Assembly: GCA_013298745.1 (NCBI GenBank) | Contig: JAAFIT010000002.1 | Coordinates: 1 to 27,169 of the forward strand | Direction: 5' to 3' | Source of the DNA: Sphingomonadales bacterium | GTDB lineage: Bacteria; Pseudomonadota; Alphaproteobacteria; Sphingomonadales; Sphingomonadaceae | Length of the DNA: 27,169 nt | Shown here: piece by piece, positions 15,075 through 23,744 of the stretch | How the letters are laid out: the number at the start of each line of letters is the position of its first letter | Position numbering within the stretch: the stretch's first letter is position 1 | The notes under the pieces: model-generated | Told to the model about the DNA's origin: nothing | What the model saw: the letters and a program-made list of their open reading frames with translations, nothing else | Databases searched by the model: none | Position numbers and translations under genes: made by a program

Positions 15075-18000
15075 GCTTCGATACCGTTCTGATCGCCAAT
15101 CGCGGCGCCATCGCCTGCCGCATCATCCGCACGCTGAAGGCGATGGGCCTGCGCTCGGTGGCGGTCTATTCGGATGCCGATGCCGGGTCGCTGCATGTGC
15201 ATGAGGCCGATATGGCGATCCGCATCGGCGCTGGACCGGCGGCAGAAAGCTATCTCGACGTTGCCGCCATATTGCACGCGGCGAAGGAATCGGGCGCTGG
15301 CGCCATCCATCCCGGCTATGGTTTTCTCGCCGAGAATGCCGGCTTTGCCGAGGCGTGCGCGGTTGCCGGAATCACCTTCATCGGGCCAACGACCGACAAT
15401 ATCCGCGCCTTTGGCCTGAAGCACAGCGCCCGCGCGCTGGCCATCGCCCACGGCATCCCGCTGGCGCCGGGGACCGACCTGCTTGTCGATGTCGAGGCCG
15501 CGGTCACGGCAGCGGCGCAGATCGGCTATCCCATCATGCTGAAGGCTACCGCCGGCGGCGGTGGCATCGGCATGCGCGTTTGCCGCGATGAAGCCGCGGT
15601 GCGCGACGGCTTTGCCAGCGTCGCCCGCATGGGGGCGGCGAGCTTCGGTGACGCCGGCGTGTTCCTCGAACGCTATGTCGAGCGTGCCCGGCATATCGAA
15701 GTGCAGATCTTCGGCGATGGCGAAGGCCGCGTCGTGGCGCTCGGCGAGCGCGATTGCTCGCTGCAACGCCGCAACCAGAAGGTGGTGGAGGAAGCACCGG
15801 CGCCGAATCTGCCCGCTGCCGCCCGCGCCGGGCTTATTGCGGCGGCGGTCAAACTGGGCGAGGCTGCCCGCTACCGCTCCGCCGGGACGGTCGAGTTTCT
15901 CTATGACGAAGCCCGCGAGGATTTCTTCTTTCTGGAGGTCAACACGCGGCTGCAGGTCGAACACGGCGTCACCGAACAGGTGATGGGCATCGACCTCGTT
16001 GAATGGATGATCCGCGGCGCCGCGGGCGACTTCTCTTTCCTCGCCAACCCGCCGACCGAGGCGAGGGGCGCGTCGATCCAGGTCCGTGTCTATGCCGAAG
16101 ACCCCGCCCTCGATTATCGCCCGACATCCGGACTGCTTGCCGATGTGCAGTTTCCGCCCGTGCGCGTCGAAACCTGGGTCGCAAGCGGCAGCGAGGTCAG
16201 CAGCTTCTATGATCCGATGCTGGCGAAGATCATCGTCACCGCCGCCGACCGCGACGCCGCCGTGAAGGCCATGCAGGTGGCGCTCGACGACACAGCATTG
16301 GCCGGCATCGAGACGAACCTGCGCTGGCTGCGCGATGTCGTCCGCACCCCGGCGTTCGTCACCGGCGCCGTCTCGACAAAGGCACTGGAACGCGTCGTCT
16401 ATCGCCCGCGCAGCATCCGCGTGCTCTCCGGCGGCACGGCCACCAGCGTTCAGGATTTCCCCGGGCGCACCGGCTATTGGGCGATCGGCGTGCCACCATC
16501 GGGGCCGATGGATGATTTGTCGTTCCGGCTCGGCAACCGACTGCTCGGCAACGCCGAGGATGCCGCCGGGCTGGAAATCACTGCCACTGGGCCGTCGCTG
16601 CTGTTCAACACCGCCACGACGATCTGCCTGACGGGCGCCACTTTCGGCGCTTCTATCGATGGCGCGCCGGTGCCGCGCAACACGCCGGTCGCCGTCGCCG
16701 AAGGCCAGCAGTTGACGCTTGGCCGGGTCCGCGATGGCGGGGTGCGCGGCTATCTTCTGGTTGCTGGCGGGCTCGATATTCCGGCCTATCTCGGCAGCCG
16801 CAGTACCTTTGATCTCGGCGAATTCGGCGGCCATGCGGCCCGGCGGCTGCTCGCCGGCGATACGCTGCATTTGGGCGATGCCCCGGCCGGCGATGCCGCC
16901 GCCATCGCCGCGCCGCCGCCGATCGGCAAGGAATGGCGGCTGCGCGTGCTTTACGGCCCGCATGGCGCACCGGATTTCTTCACCGCCAGCGACATCGAAA
17001 CCTTCACCGCCACCAGCTGGAAGGTGCATTACAACTCCAACCGCACCGGCGTCCGGCTGATCGGGCCAAAGCCGCAATGGGCGCGAAAGGACGGCGGCGA
17101 GGCCGGGCTGCACCCGTCGAACATCCACGACAATCCCTATGCCATCGGCGCCATCGATTTCACCGGCGACATGCCGATCATCCTCGGCCCCGACGGCCCG
17201 TCGCTGGGCGGTTTCGTCTGCCCCTTCACCGTCATCGCCGCCGATCTGTGGAAGGTCGGGCAACTCGCCGCCGGTGACAGTGTGCGGTTTGCTGTCGTCA
17301 CCGCCGCCACCGCCACCGCCGCTGCGTCCGTTCAGGCTGACTGGCTGGCAGGCGCCGCCCCTGCCGCCGAAACCATGGCAGCACCCCAAGGTGTCGCCGG
17401 CCTTTCGCCCATCCTCGCCGATCGCCCCGCTGCGGCTGGTCGGCCGCGCACCGTCTATCGGCAACAGGGTGACCGCAACATCCTTGTCGAGTACGGTCCC
17501 ATCGTTCTCGATCTCGAACTGCGCATCCGCATCCACGCGCTGATGATCGAGCTGGAGCGCATGGCGCTCCCCGGCGTCATCGACATCGTTCCCGGCATCC
17601 GTTCGCTGCAATTGCATTTCGATGGCGTGACGTTGACGCAAACAGAGGCACTGGCAGCGCTGATCGACGCCGAGGAACGCCTCGGCGGCCTCGAAGATTT
17701 CACCATCCCGTCGCGGATCATCCATTTGCCGCTGAGCTGGAAAGACCCGGCGATCTATCAGACCATCGCCAAATATGAGGAGGCGGTGCGCGACGACGCC
17801 CCCTGGTGCCCCGACAACATCGAGTTCATTCGCCGCATCAACGGGCTGGACAGCATCGACGACGTCCACGGCATCGTCTTCAACGCCACCTATCTCGTCA
17901 TGGGCCTTGGCGACGTCTATCTCGGCGCACCCGTCGCCACACCGATCGACCCGCGCCACCGGCTGGTCACCACAAAGTACAACCCTGCGCGCACCTGGAC

Positions 18001-18676
18001 CCCGCCCAATGTCGTGGGCATCGGCGGCGCCTATATGTGCATCTATGGCATGGAAGGGCCGGGCGGCTATCAGCTTTTCGGACGCACCATCCAGGTCTGG
18101 AACACCCACCGGCAAACCGATGCCTTCATCGACGGCAAGCCGTGGCTGCTGCGCTTTTTCGACCAGATCCGCTTCTTCCCAGTCAGCCACGACGAGCTGA
18201 CCGAATGGCGGCGCGACTTTCCGCTGGGGCGACGTGCTATTCGCGTCGAGGAGACCGAGTTTCGCCTCGCCGATTACCGCGCCTTCCTTGCCGACAATGC
18301 TGCTTCGATCGACGCATTCCAGCAGCAGCGGCAGGCGGCGTTCGACGAGGAACGCGCCGATTGGGAGCGCAAGGGCGAGTTCGACCGGGTGGCAGCGCTG
18401 ACCGAAAGCGGCGCCGGTGCCGCCGAGGATACGGCGATTGCGCTCCCCGAAGGTTGCGAATGCGTCGAGGCCCCCTTCGGCGGTGTCATCTGGAAGATGC
18501 TGGTTGCCCCCGGCGAAAAGGTCGGCGCTGATACGCATCTGGCGATAATCGAGGCGATGAAAATGGAGTTTCCTGTCGAAGCGCCCGCCGCGGGCATCAT
18601 CGAAGCGGTCTATGTCAGCGAAAAGCAGGCCATCCAGCCTGGCGCGCCGATGTTCGCCTTCCGGCGCGCGTCATGA
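15071..18676 (+). CDS. Biotin-dependent guanidine/urea carboxylase
   Basis: A 1201-residue single-chain carboxylase. The biotin carboxylase module (about 1-445) starts FDTVLIANRGAIACRI, has the ATP-grasp glycine loop KATAGGGGIGM and the motif EVNTRLQVEHGVTEQ. Carboxyltransferase A/B domain (about 447-775) starts IRVLSGGTATSVQDFPGRTG; the C/D domain follows (about 782-1000). The biotinyl domain carries EAMKM with biotinyl Lys1164. It carboxylates guanidine or urea using ATP and bicarbonate. The stretch PWCPDN (911-916) corresponds to PWLPNN as I recall it in yeast urea amidolyase, and Asp915 may be the reported Asn-to-Asp change marking guanidine carboxylases; the exact equivalence needs an alignment. 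Unlike yeast, the allophanate hydrolase is separate, encoded by the next, overlapping gene. ATGA overlaps occur at both ends. Confidence 0.95.
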   Translation: MSFDTVLIANRGAIACRIIRTLKAMGLRSVAVYSDADAGSLHVHEADMAIRIGAGPAAESYLDVAAILHAAKESGAGAIHPGYGFLAENAGFAEACAVAGITFIGPTTDNIRAFGLKHSARALAIAHGIPLAPGTDLLVDVEAAVTAAAQIGYPIMLKATAGGGGIGMRVCRDEAAVRDGFASVARMGAASFGDAGVFLERYVERARHIEVQIFGDGEGRVVALGERDCSLQRRNQKVVEEAPAPNLPAAARAGLIAAAVKLGEAARYRSAGTVEFLYDEAREDFFFLEVNTRLQVEHGVTEQVMGIDLVEWMIRGAAGDFSFLANPPTEARGASIQVRVYAEDPALDYRPTSGLLADVQFPPVRVETWVASGSEVSSFYDPMLAKIIVTAADRDAAVKAMQVALDDTALAGIETNLRWLRDVVRTPAFVTGAVSTKALERVVYRPRSIRVLSGGTATSVQDFPGRTGYWAIGVPPSGPMDDLSFRLGNRLLGNAEDAAGLEITATGPSLLFNTATTICLTGATFGASIDGAPVPRNTPVAVAEGQQLTLGRVRDGGVRGYLLVAGGLDIPAYLGSRSTFDLGEFGGHAARRLLAGDTLHLGDAPAGDAAAIAAPPPIGKEWRLRVLYGPHGAPDFFTASDIETFTATSWKVHYNSNRTGVRLIGPKPQWARKDGGEAGLHPSNIHDNPYAIGAIDFTGDMPIILGPDGPSLGGFVCPFTVIAADLWKVGQLAAGDSVRFAVVTAATATAAASVQADWLAGAAPAAETMAAPQGVAGLSPILADRPAAAGRPRTVYRQQGDRNILVEYGPIVLDLELRIRIHALMIELERMALPGVIDIVPGIRSLQLHFDGVTLTQTEALAALIDAEERLGGLEDFTIPSRIIHLPLSWKDPAIYQTIAKYEEAVRDDAPWCPDNIEFIRRINGLDSIDDVHGIVFNATYLVMGLGDVYLGAPVATPIDPRHRLVTTKYNPARTWTPPNVVGIGGAYMCIYGMEGPGGYQLFGRTIQVWNTHRQTDAFIDGKPWLLRFFDQIRFFPVSHDELTEWRRDFPLGRRAIRVEETEFRLADYRAFLADNAASIDAFQQQRQAAFDEERADWERKGEFDRVAALTESGAGAAEDTAIALPEGCECVEAPFGGVIWKMLVAPGEKVGADTHLAIIEAMKMEFPVEAPAAGIIEAVYVSEKQAIQPGAPMFAFRRAS

Positions 18677-20448
18677 CGTCGCTCGCCCGCCTTGATGCCA
18701 GCGCCATCGCTGCCGCTGTCGGCAGTGGTCGTACCTCCGCTGTGACCGTGATCAACGACGTGCTGGCGCGGCTGGCGGTTTATGATGCGGTACAGCCGCA
18801 AGCCTGGATATCGCGATTCGATGCCGCGGCGCTTCTCGCCGCCGCCGCCGCCGTCGATGCGCGGGTCGCGACCGGCGAAGTGCTGCCGCTTGCCGGCGTA
18901 CCCTTTGCCGCCAAGGATAACATCGACGTCGTCGGCATCGATACCACGGCTGCGTGCCCCAGCTTTGCCTTCCGCCCGGCGGCGTCGGCGACGGTCGTCC
19001 AGCGCCTGCTCGATGCCGGCGCCATCTGCATCGGCAAGACCAACCTCGATCAGTTCGCCACCGGCCTTAACGGCAGCCGCAGCCCGCATGGCGCCCCGCG
19101 AAACGTCTATAATCTCGCTTATGTCAGCGGCGGCTCAAGCTCTGGCTCGGCGGTCGCTGTCGCCGCCGGGCTGGTTGCCTTTGCGCTGGGCACCGACACC
19201 GCCGGCTCGGGTCGCGTGCCGGCGGCGTTCAACCACCTCATTGGCCTCAAGCCCTCGCGAGGCCGCTGGAGCAACAGCGGCGTCATCCCGGCCTGCAAGA
19301 CGCTCGACTGCGTCACCGTGCTGACCTCGACCGTTGCCGATGCCGCGCTGGTCGATGGGGTCGTCGCCGGCTTCGATGTCGCCGACGCCTATAGCCGCGC
19401 CCTGCCAGACGTGCCGCGCGCCACCCGCCGCATCGGCGTGCCGCTCCCCCACCAGCGCCTGTGGTTCGGCGATCTCGAATCCGAACGCTATTTCAACCAG
19501 GCGCTGGCGACCCTCGCCGCACAAGGCGCAGACCTCGTCCACATCGACATCGCGCCGCTCAACGAAGCCGCGCAACTCCTCTACGGCGGCCCCTGGGTTG
19601 CCGAGCGCACCGCCGCGCTTGCCGCCGTCATCGCCGCCGACCCGGCCGATTTCGACCCCGTCGTCCGCGACGTCGTCACCCCCGGCCTCGCCATCGGCGC
19701 CGTCGACCTGTTCAACGGCATCTACCGCCTCGCCGAACTGCGGCGATACGCCGACGCGATGTGGGAGGGGATCGACCTGCTCTGCCTGCCGACCACCGGC
19801 ACCACCTATCGCCTCGCCGAGATGCGCGCCGCGCCGATCGCGCTCAATTCGGCTCTCGGCGCCTATACCAATTTCGTCAATCTGCTCGACATGGCGGCGA
19901 TCGCCGTGCCGGCGGGAACGCGCGACAATGGCACGGGTTTCGGCATCACCTTCATCGCGCCGGCTGGCACCGATCGCGCCCTGCTCGATGCAGGGCAATC
20001 CTATCTCGACGCGGCAAACCTCGCCGCACCCCCACCCCTGGACCTGGAGGGTCGCATGCAGACCGTGAAGCTCGCCGTTGTCGGGGCGCATCTGAAGGAC
20101 ATGCCGTTGCACTGGCAACTGACGTCTCGCGAGGCGAAGTTCGTCGCCGCGACGCAGACGGCGCCGGCCTACAAACTCTATGCCATGGCCAACAGCACCC
20201 CGCCCAAGCCGGCGCTGGTCCATGTTGATGATGGCGGTTCACCCATCGCCGTCGAAGTCTATGAACTCGATGTCGCCGCCTTTGGCAGCTTCGTCGTGGA
20301 TGTGCCGCCGCCACTCGCCATCGGCACGGTGATGCTGGCCGATGGCACACAGGTGAAGGGCTTTGTCGCCGAGCCGCGCGCGCTGGATGGCGCCGAGGAC
20401 ATCACCGCGCTGGGCGGCTGGCGCGCCTTTGTTGCGCGCGGCGCCTGA
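18673..20448 (+). CDS. atzF: Allophanate hydrolase (amidase signature family)
   Basis: This 591-residue enzyme hydrolyses allophanate to ammonia and CO2, the last step of the pathway. The amidase signature triad is Lys81 (FAAKDNID), cis-Ser155 (VSGGSSSGSA) and nucleophile Ser179 (DTAGSGR). The spacings of 74 and 24 residues equal those of the AtzF triad Lys91/Ser165/Ser189. The C-terminal domain (about 460-591, from MQTVKLAVVGAHLKDMPLHWQL) is present, as in full-length allophanate hydrolases. ATG 18673 overlaps the carboxylase stop (ATGA). It is the last gene of the operon; no obvious terminator follows in the 99-bp gap to the next gene, so some read-through is possible. The symbol is by family; DUR1 or UahA would be equivalent. 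Confidence 0.94.
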   Translation: MTSLARLDASAIAAAVGSGRTSAVTVINDVLARLAVYDAVQPQAWISRFDAAALLAAAAAVDARVATGEVLPLAGVPFAAKDNIDVVGIDTTAACPSFAFRPAASATVVQRLLDAGAICIGKTNLDQFATGLNGSRSPHGAPRNVYNLAYVSGGSSSGSAVAVAAGLVAFALGTDTAGSGRVPAAFNHLIGLKPSRGRWSNSGVIPACKTLDCVTVLTSTVADAALVDGVVAGFDVADAYSRALPDVPRATRRIGVPLPHQRLWFGDLESERYFNQALATLAAQGADLVHIDIAPLNEAAQLLYGGPWVAERTAALAAVIAADPADFDPVVRDVVTPGLAIGAVDLFNGIYRLAELRRYADAMWEGIDLLCLPTTGTTYRLAEMRAAPIALNSALGAYTNFVNLLDMAAIAVPAGTRDNGTGFGITFIAPAGTDRALLDAGQSYLDAANLAAPPPLDLEGRMQTVKLAVVGAHLKDMPLHWQLTSREAKFVAATQTAPAYKLYAMANSTPPKPALVHVDDGGSPIAVEVYELDVAAFGSFVVDVPPPLAIGTVMLADGTQVKGFVAEPRALDGAEDITALGGWRAFVARGA

Positions 20449-20547
20449 CGATGTTCATCTGTCGCACTGGATTGTGTTAATCTACGTCATTCGGCCACCT
20501 GCACCAGCGCTGCCATCGCCCTAGGACAGCATCGCGAGGGGAGTGTC

Positions 20548-21423
20548 ATGAAGCAAAAACTAATCGACCTGCTGCCACCGCTCACCGTCGCCGCCGTGCT
20601 GCTATTCTGGGCCAATGTGCCCAAGGCCTGGCTCGACCATTGGTGGCTGCTGATGGTCGTGATCTTCGCCGTCCTCGGCTTTGTCCAGTTGCTCGAATAT
20701 TTTGCCGAGCGGCACGAAGGCTGGCGCCTCAACAGGACCGAGTTCGCCACCGACGTCTTCTACGTTGCGCTCGGCGCCACGCTGATCAACTGGTTGACGA
20801 CGACGCTGGGCGAACCGCCGGTTCTGGCGGCGAAGGAAGCACTCGGCATCGCCACGCCCTGGATCACAGCGCTGCCGTTCCTGGTGCAGGTGGCGATGGC
20901 CATTTTCATCTTCGAATTCGGCCAATATTGGATGCACCGGCTGATGCATAACAACAGCTGGTTCTGGGCGACGCATGCGCCGCACCACCACATCACCCAA
21001 CTGAACGCCATGAAGGGCTATGTCGGCAATCCGATCGAGCTGTTCCTGATCAGCCTTGGCGTCACCGCGCTGTTCGATTGGGACAAGGCGGCGCTGTTTG
21101 CCGCGATCAGCGTCGGCAGCACCGTGGCGATCTATGCCCATGCCAATGTGCGCGCCAATCCGCCGATCTGGTATTCCTTTTTCTTCACGACGATCCGCCA
21201 CCACAGCCTGCATCATACCGCGCTCAGCTATGAAGACACGCGCTGCAACTATGGCAATTCACTGATCCTGATCGATCGAATCTTCGGCACCTACAAGGAA
21301 GGCGAATCGACAATTGTCGGGCAGGGGGAGCGCAAACGCCTGTCGATCAAGGAACAATGGGTGTTCCCGTTCCAACCGCTGATCGATCGGATGAAGGCCA
21401 AACGCGCGCAAGCCTCCAGTTGA
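20548..21423 (+). CDS. Sterol desaturase / fatty acid hydroxylase family membrane di-iron enzyme (copy 2)
   Basis: A 291-residue paralogue of the enzyme at 788-1777, sharing long segments such as FGQYWMHRXMHN, HHXITQLNXXKGXVGNP and HHSLHH. Histidine boxes are HRLMH, HAPHHH and HHSLHH, as expected for a di-iron centre, with several TM helices. ATG 20548 has a clear ribosome site (GAGGGGAG). The catalysed lipid oxidation is not identifiable. It follows the guanidine operon by 99 bp without a recognised terminator or promoter, and is followed 11 bp later by a secreted beta-propeller gene, so those two probably form a unit. Confidence 0.9.
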   Translation: MKQKLIDLLPPLTVAAVLLFWANVPKAWLDHWWLLMVVIFAVLGFVQLLEYFAERHEGWRLNRTEFATDVFYVALGATLINWLTTTLGEPPVLAAKEALGIATPWITALPFLVQVAMAIFIFEFGQYWMHRLMHNNSWFWATHAPHHHITQLNAMKGYVGNPIELFLISLGVTALFDWDKAALFAAISVGSTVAIYAHANVRANPPIWYSFFFTTIRHHSLHHTALSYEDTRCNYGNSLILIDRIFGTYKEGESTIVGQGERKRLSIKEQWVFPFQPLIDRMKAKRAQASS

Positions 21424-21434
21424 TTGGGAACCAG

Positions 21435-22361
21435 ATGAAGACGCATTTGGCCGTCATGGCTGTTGCCGCGGGCTTGGCTGTGAGTGCAATGGCGAGCGCT
21501 GCACCGGTGGAGACGGTCATCGATGTGCCGGGCTTTGCCGATTTCCTCGCCGTCGATGGCGATTCGGTGTGGGCCACCAACAAGGGCCGCGTCGAACGCT
21601 GGTCGAAGGCGGGCAAACTCGCCGAAGTCGCGATGACCCACCCATGCGGCGCCATGATCATCGCGGCAGGATCGCTGTGGGTCGCGGACTGCAAGGAAAA
21701 GACTGTCAACCGCATCGACATCAAGACGGCCAAGCGCACCGCGGTCATCGCCACCGGCCTGGCCAGCCCCGATGGTGAAATGAACGTCGTCTCGGGCGCC
21801 GGCTCGGTGTGGGTCGCCAGCGACAAAACCGGCCTCGTTGCTCGGATCGATCCCGCCACTAACAAGGTCATTGCGTCGATAAAGGTCGAGCCCGGCAGCT
21901 GCTATCTGGCGTTCGGCGAAGGCGCGCTCTGGGTGGTCAGCGCCGGCAGCCAGACGGTGCAGAAGGTCGATCCCGCCACCAACACCGCCGTCACGACGAC
22001 GAAGCTTGGTAAGGCGCCAGGCTTCCTCGCTGCCGGCGAAGGCGGTGTCTGGGTGCAAGAACAGGGCGATGGCACCGTCGCACGCGTCGATCCCGCCAGC
22101 GGCGCTGTCACCGGCCGCGTCAAGGTCGATGATACGTTGAAATGGGGTGACATCGATACCGGCGACGGCAAAATCTGGTTGCGCACCACTGCCAACCAAA
22201 CGTTTGTCGTGATCGATCCCAAATCCCTCGCCATTCTGGCACGTGTCGGCAATGCGTCCGGCAGCGGCGCGTTGCGCTACACCCCGTCAGGTGTCTGGAC
22301 TACGGCACATGACCGACACACACTGTCCTGGTGGAGCGACCCTGCTAGGATCGTGAATTGA
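21435..22361 (+). CDS. Secreted YncE/Vgb-like beta-propeller protein
   Basis: The start is ATG 21435, after GGGAA and right before a signal peptide (MKTHLAVMAVAAGLAVSAMASAA). An upstream in-frame ATG at 21357 lies inside the desaturase gene. The 308-residue product has repeated blades of about 40 residues, each with a strand ending in (G)XXWVA/WVV followed by VXRIDPATNKV or a variant. The pattern is that of YncE and virginiamycin B lyase-like propellers. Virginiamycin lyase activity should not be assumed, since most family members are binding or scaffold proteins of unknown role. Three Cys residues (HPCG, VADCK, GSCYL) could form a disulfide in the periplasm. Eleven bases separate it from the desaturase, so the two are probably co-expressed. 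Confidence 0.85.
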   Translation: MKTHLAVMAVAAGLAVSAMASAAPVETVIDVPGFADFLAVDGDSVWATNKGRVERWSKAGKLAEVAMTHPCGAMIIAAGSLWVADCKEKTVNRIDIKTAKRTAVIATGLASPDGEMNVVSGAGSVWVASDKTGLVARIDPATNKVIASIKVEPGSCYLAFGEGALWVVSAGSQTVQKVDPATNTAVTTTKLGKAPGFLAAGEGGVWVQEQGDGTVARVDPASGAVTGRVKVDDTLKWGDIDTGDGKIWLRTTANQTFVVIDPKSLAILARVGNASGSGALRYTPSGVWTTAHDRHTLSWWSDPARIVN

Positions 22362-22569
22362 GCCTATGACCTGCGCATGGCCGCCATTATTGGCCATCTG
22401 ACGAAGATCACACGATGTCTGTTTGCTTGAAAAGCAGCACTTTGTCATTCGTCCGTCGCCTTTTGATCGAACTTTGCCTTGAGACCCTCAGGGTCATGGG
22501 CAAGCCGGAACGAGGCATTCGACAGCGAGCCCGGCATTTCCCACCGCCGGTCTGGAACAAATGTCTTGA
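22362..22569. other. Convergent intergenic region with a possible gene remnant
   Basis: This 208-bp gap separates two convergent genes. On the minus strand a 30-codon frame, ATG 22537 to TGA 22445-22447, reads like genuine coding sequence (MPGSLSNASFRLAHDPEGLK). The frame continues upstream through KTFVPDRRWE, suggesting the tail of a lost gene rather than a new small one; I do not recognise the family. An inverted repeat ATGGCC-N9-GGCCAT at 22377-22397 follows the propeller stop, and a weak hairpin TGCTT-GAA-AAGCA lies near 22423-22435. Neither has a proper T-run. Confidence 0.35.
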
Positions 22570-23733
22570 TCAGGCCAATCTCGCCGCAACCGCTGGCGCC
22601 GCATAAACTGCGGCGATGATCGACTGGTCGCGAGGGTCGCCAATGATGTCGGTGCCCATGCGGTTCATCACATAACCAATGCCGACGCCAGTGGCCGGAT
22701 CGGCCATGGCGAACGAGCCGCCCCAACCGCTGTGACCGAACGCGGCCGATGACGGCCCATAGACATTGTCGCTGTTGAGCAGAAAGCCCGCCCCCCAGCG
22801 CGCCGGGATGGGCAACACTGCGTCTATTCCCTTGATGCGCAGCCGAATAGCGGCCTCGAGCGCGCCTCCTCCCATAAGCTGGACACCGCCACACACGCGA
22901 TCATGAGCAAGAGCGCCGTAGAGGCTGGCCAAGGCCCGTGCCGTCGCAAAGCCATTGGCCGATGGAATCTCGGCAGCCCGCCAGGCGGCGGTATTGGGTG
23001 CGAGCGGATCGACCGGCGGGTTGGCCAGCGCCGCGAACTGCGCTGGTGTCAGCGCCGATGCGCCGTCAGCGGCGGCACTGCTGCTGAGTTCGGGCGGAGC
23101 AATCATTTCGGCCGCTCGGTCGGTCCAGGCCGCCGGCAGCCCGATGGCGATTTCGAGGCCTCGCTGCTGCACGAACTCTGCGGCGACAAACGCGCCCAAG
23201 CTCTGGCCGGTGACGCGGCGGAACAGGCCGTTGGCGAGCGGGCCGATGCTGATGGCGTGATAGCCGGACGTGGAGCCCGGCGGAAACAGCGGCGCCTGCG
23301 CCGCCAACCGGTCGGCCGCTGCTTCGAAATCATGATAATCCTCGGGTCGCGCTTCCCCGACAAAGCCGGTCAGGCCAGCCTGATGTGACAAAAGCATAGC
23401 GACGGTGATCTCGCCTTTGCCGTTGACGGCGAATTCCGGCCAGTAGTCGGCAACGGGTCGGTCGTAATCGATCAAACCGCGGTCGGCGATCATCGCGAAG
23501 CAAAGCGCCGTCACGCCCTTCGTCGTCGACCAGACATTGGCCAGCGTGTCGCTCTCCCAGGGCAGCGTCCGGTTCGCGTCGCGATGGCCACCCCAAAGAT
23601 CGACGACCATCACGCCATCAACCATCACCGCAAGCGCCGCGCCTGCTTCCCCAGGTGCGACGAAGTTTGCTGCAAAGGCTGCAGCGACGCCTTCATAGCC
23701 AGGCCGTGCGATGCCGTGGATGGGTGTCGTCAT
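22570..23733 (-). CDS. Beta-lactamase-family serine hydrolase (EstB-like)
   Basis: A 387-residue class C beta-lactamase-fold hydrolase of the esterase/beta-lactamase-related type. The SXXK nucleophile motif is STTK at 69-72, the catalytic Tyr candidate is Tyr158 in SGYHAIS, and the third motif region is FGHSGWGGS near 340, in place of KTG. No signal peptide is seen, so it is probably cytoplasmic and more likely an esterase or amidase than a resistance enzyme. ATG 23733 has GAGGGA seven bases upstream; the TTG at 23748 lacks a ribosome site. Only 11 bp separate it from the TonB receptor 2 stop, so the two form an operon. A plausible role is hydrolysis of the compound imported by that receptor. 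Confidence 0.9.
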   Translation of the reverse strand: MTTPIHGIARPGYEGVAAAFAANFVAPGEAGAALAVMVDGVMVVDLWGGHRDANRTLPWESDTLANVWSTTKGVTALCFAMIADRGLIDYDRPVADYWPEFAVNGKGEITVAMLLSHQAGLTGFVGEARPEDYHDFEAAADRLAAQAPLFPPGSTSGYHAISIGPLANGLFRRVTGQSLGAFVAAEFVQQRGLEIAIGLPAAWTDRAAEMIAPPELSSSAAADGASALTPAQFAALANPPVDPLAPNTAAWRAAEIPSANGFATARALASLYGALAHDRVCGGVQLMGGGALEAAIRLRIKGIDAVLPIPARWGAGFLLNSDNVYGPSSAAFGHSGWGGSFAMADPATGVGIGYVMNRMGTDIIGDPRDQSIIAAVYAAPAVAARLA

Positions 23734-23744
23734 CGTACCGTCCC

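Noticed and set aside
14783..18538. 1251-codon open frame on the minus strand opposite the carboxylase
   Set aside because: It is an antisense frame of a clearly real gene in GC-rich DNA, with low-complexity Asp/Gly/Arg-rich translation and no domain pattern.
21435..22361. Annotation as virginiamycin B lyase (streptogramin resistance)
   Set aside because: Only the beta-propeller pattern is shared; it has a signal peptide and sits with a lipid-modifying enzyme, so resistance should not be claimed.
22483..22495. Palindrome GACCCT-C-AGGGTC as an operator or terminator
   Set aside because: Short, with no T-run, and inside a coding-like fragment; arms of six bases are expected by chance at this scale.
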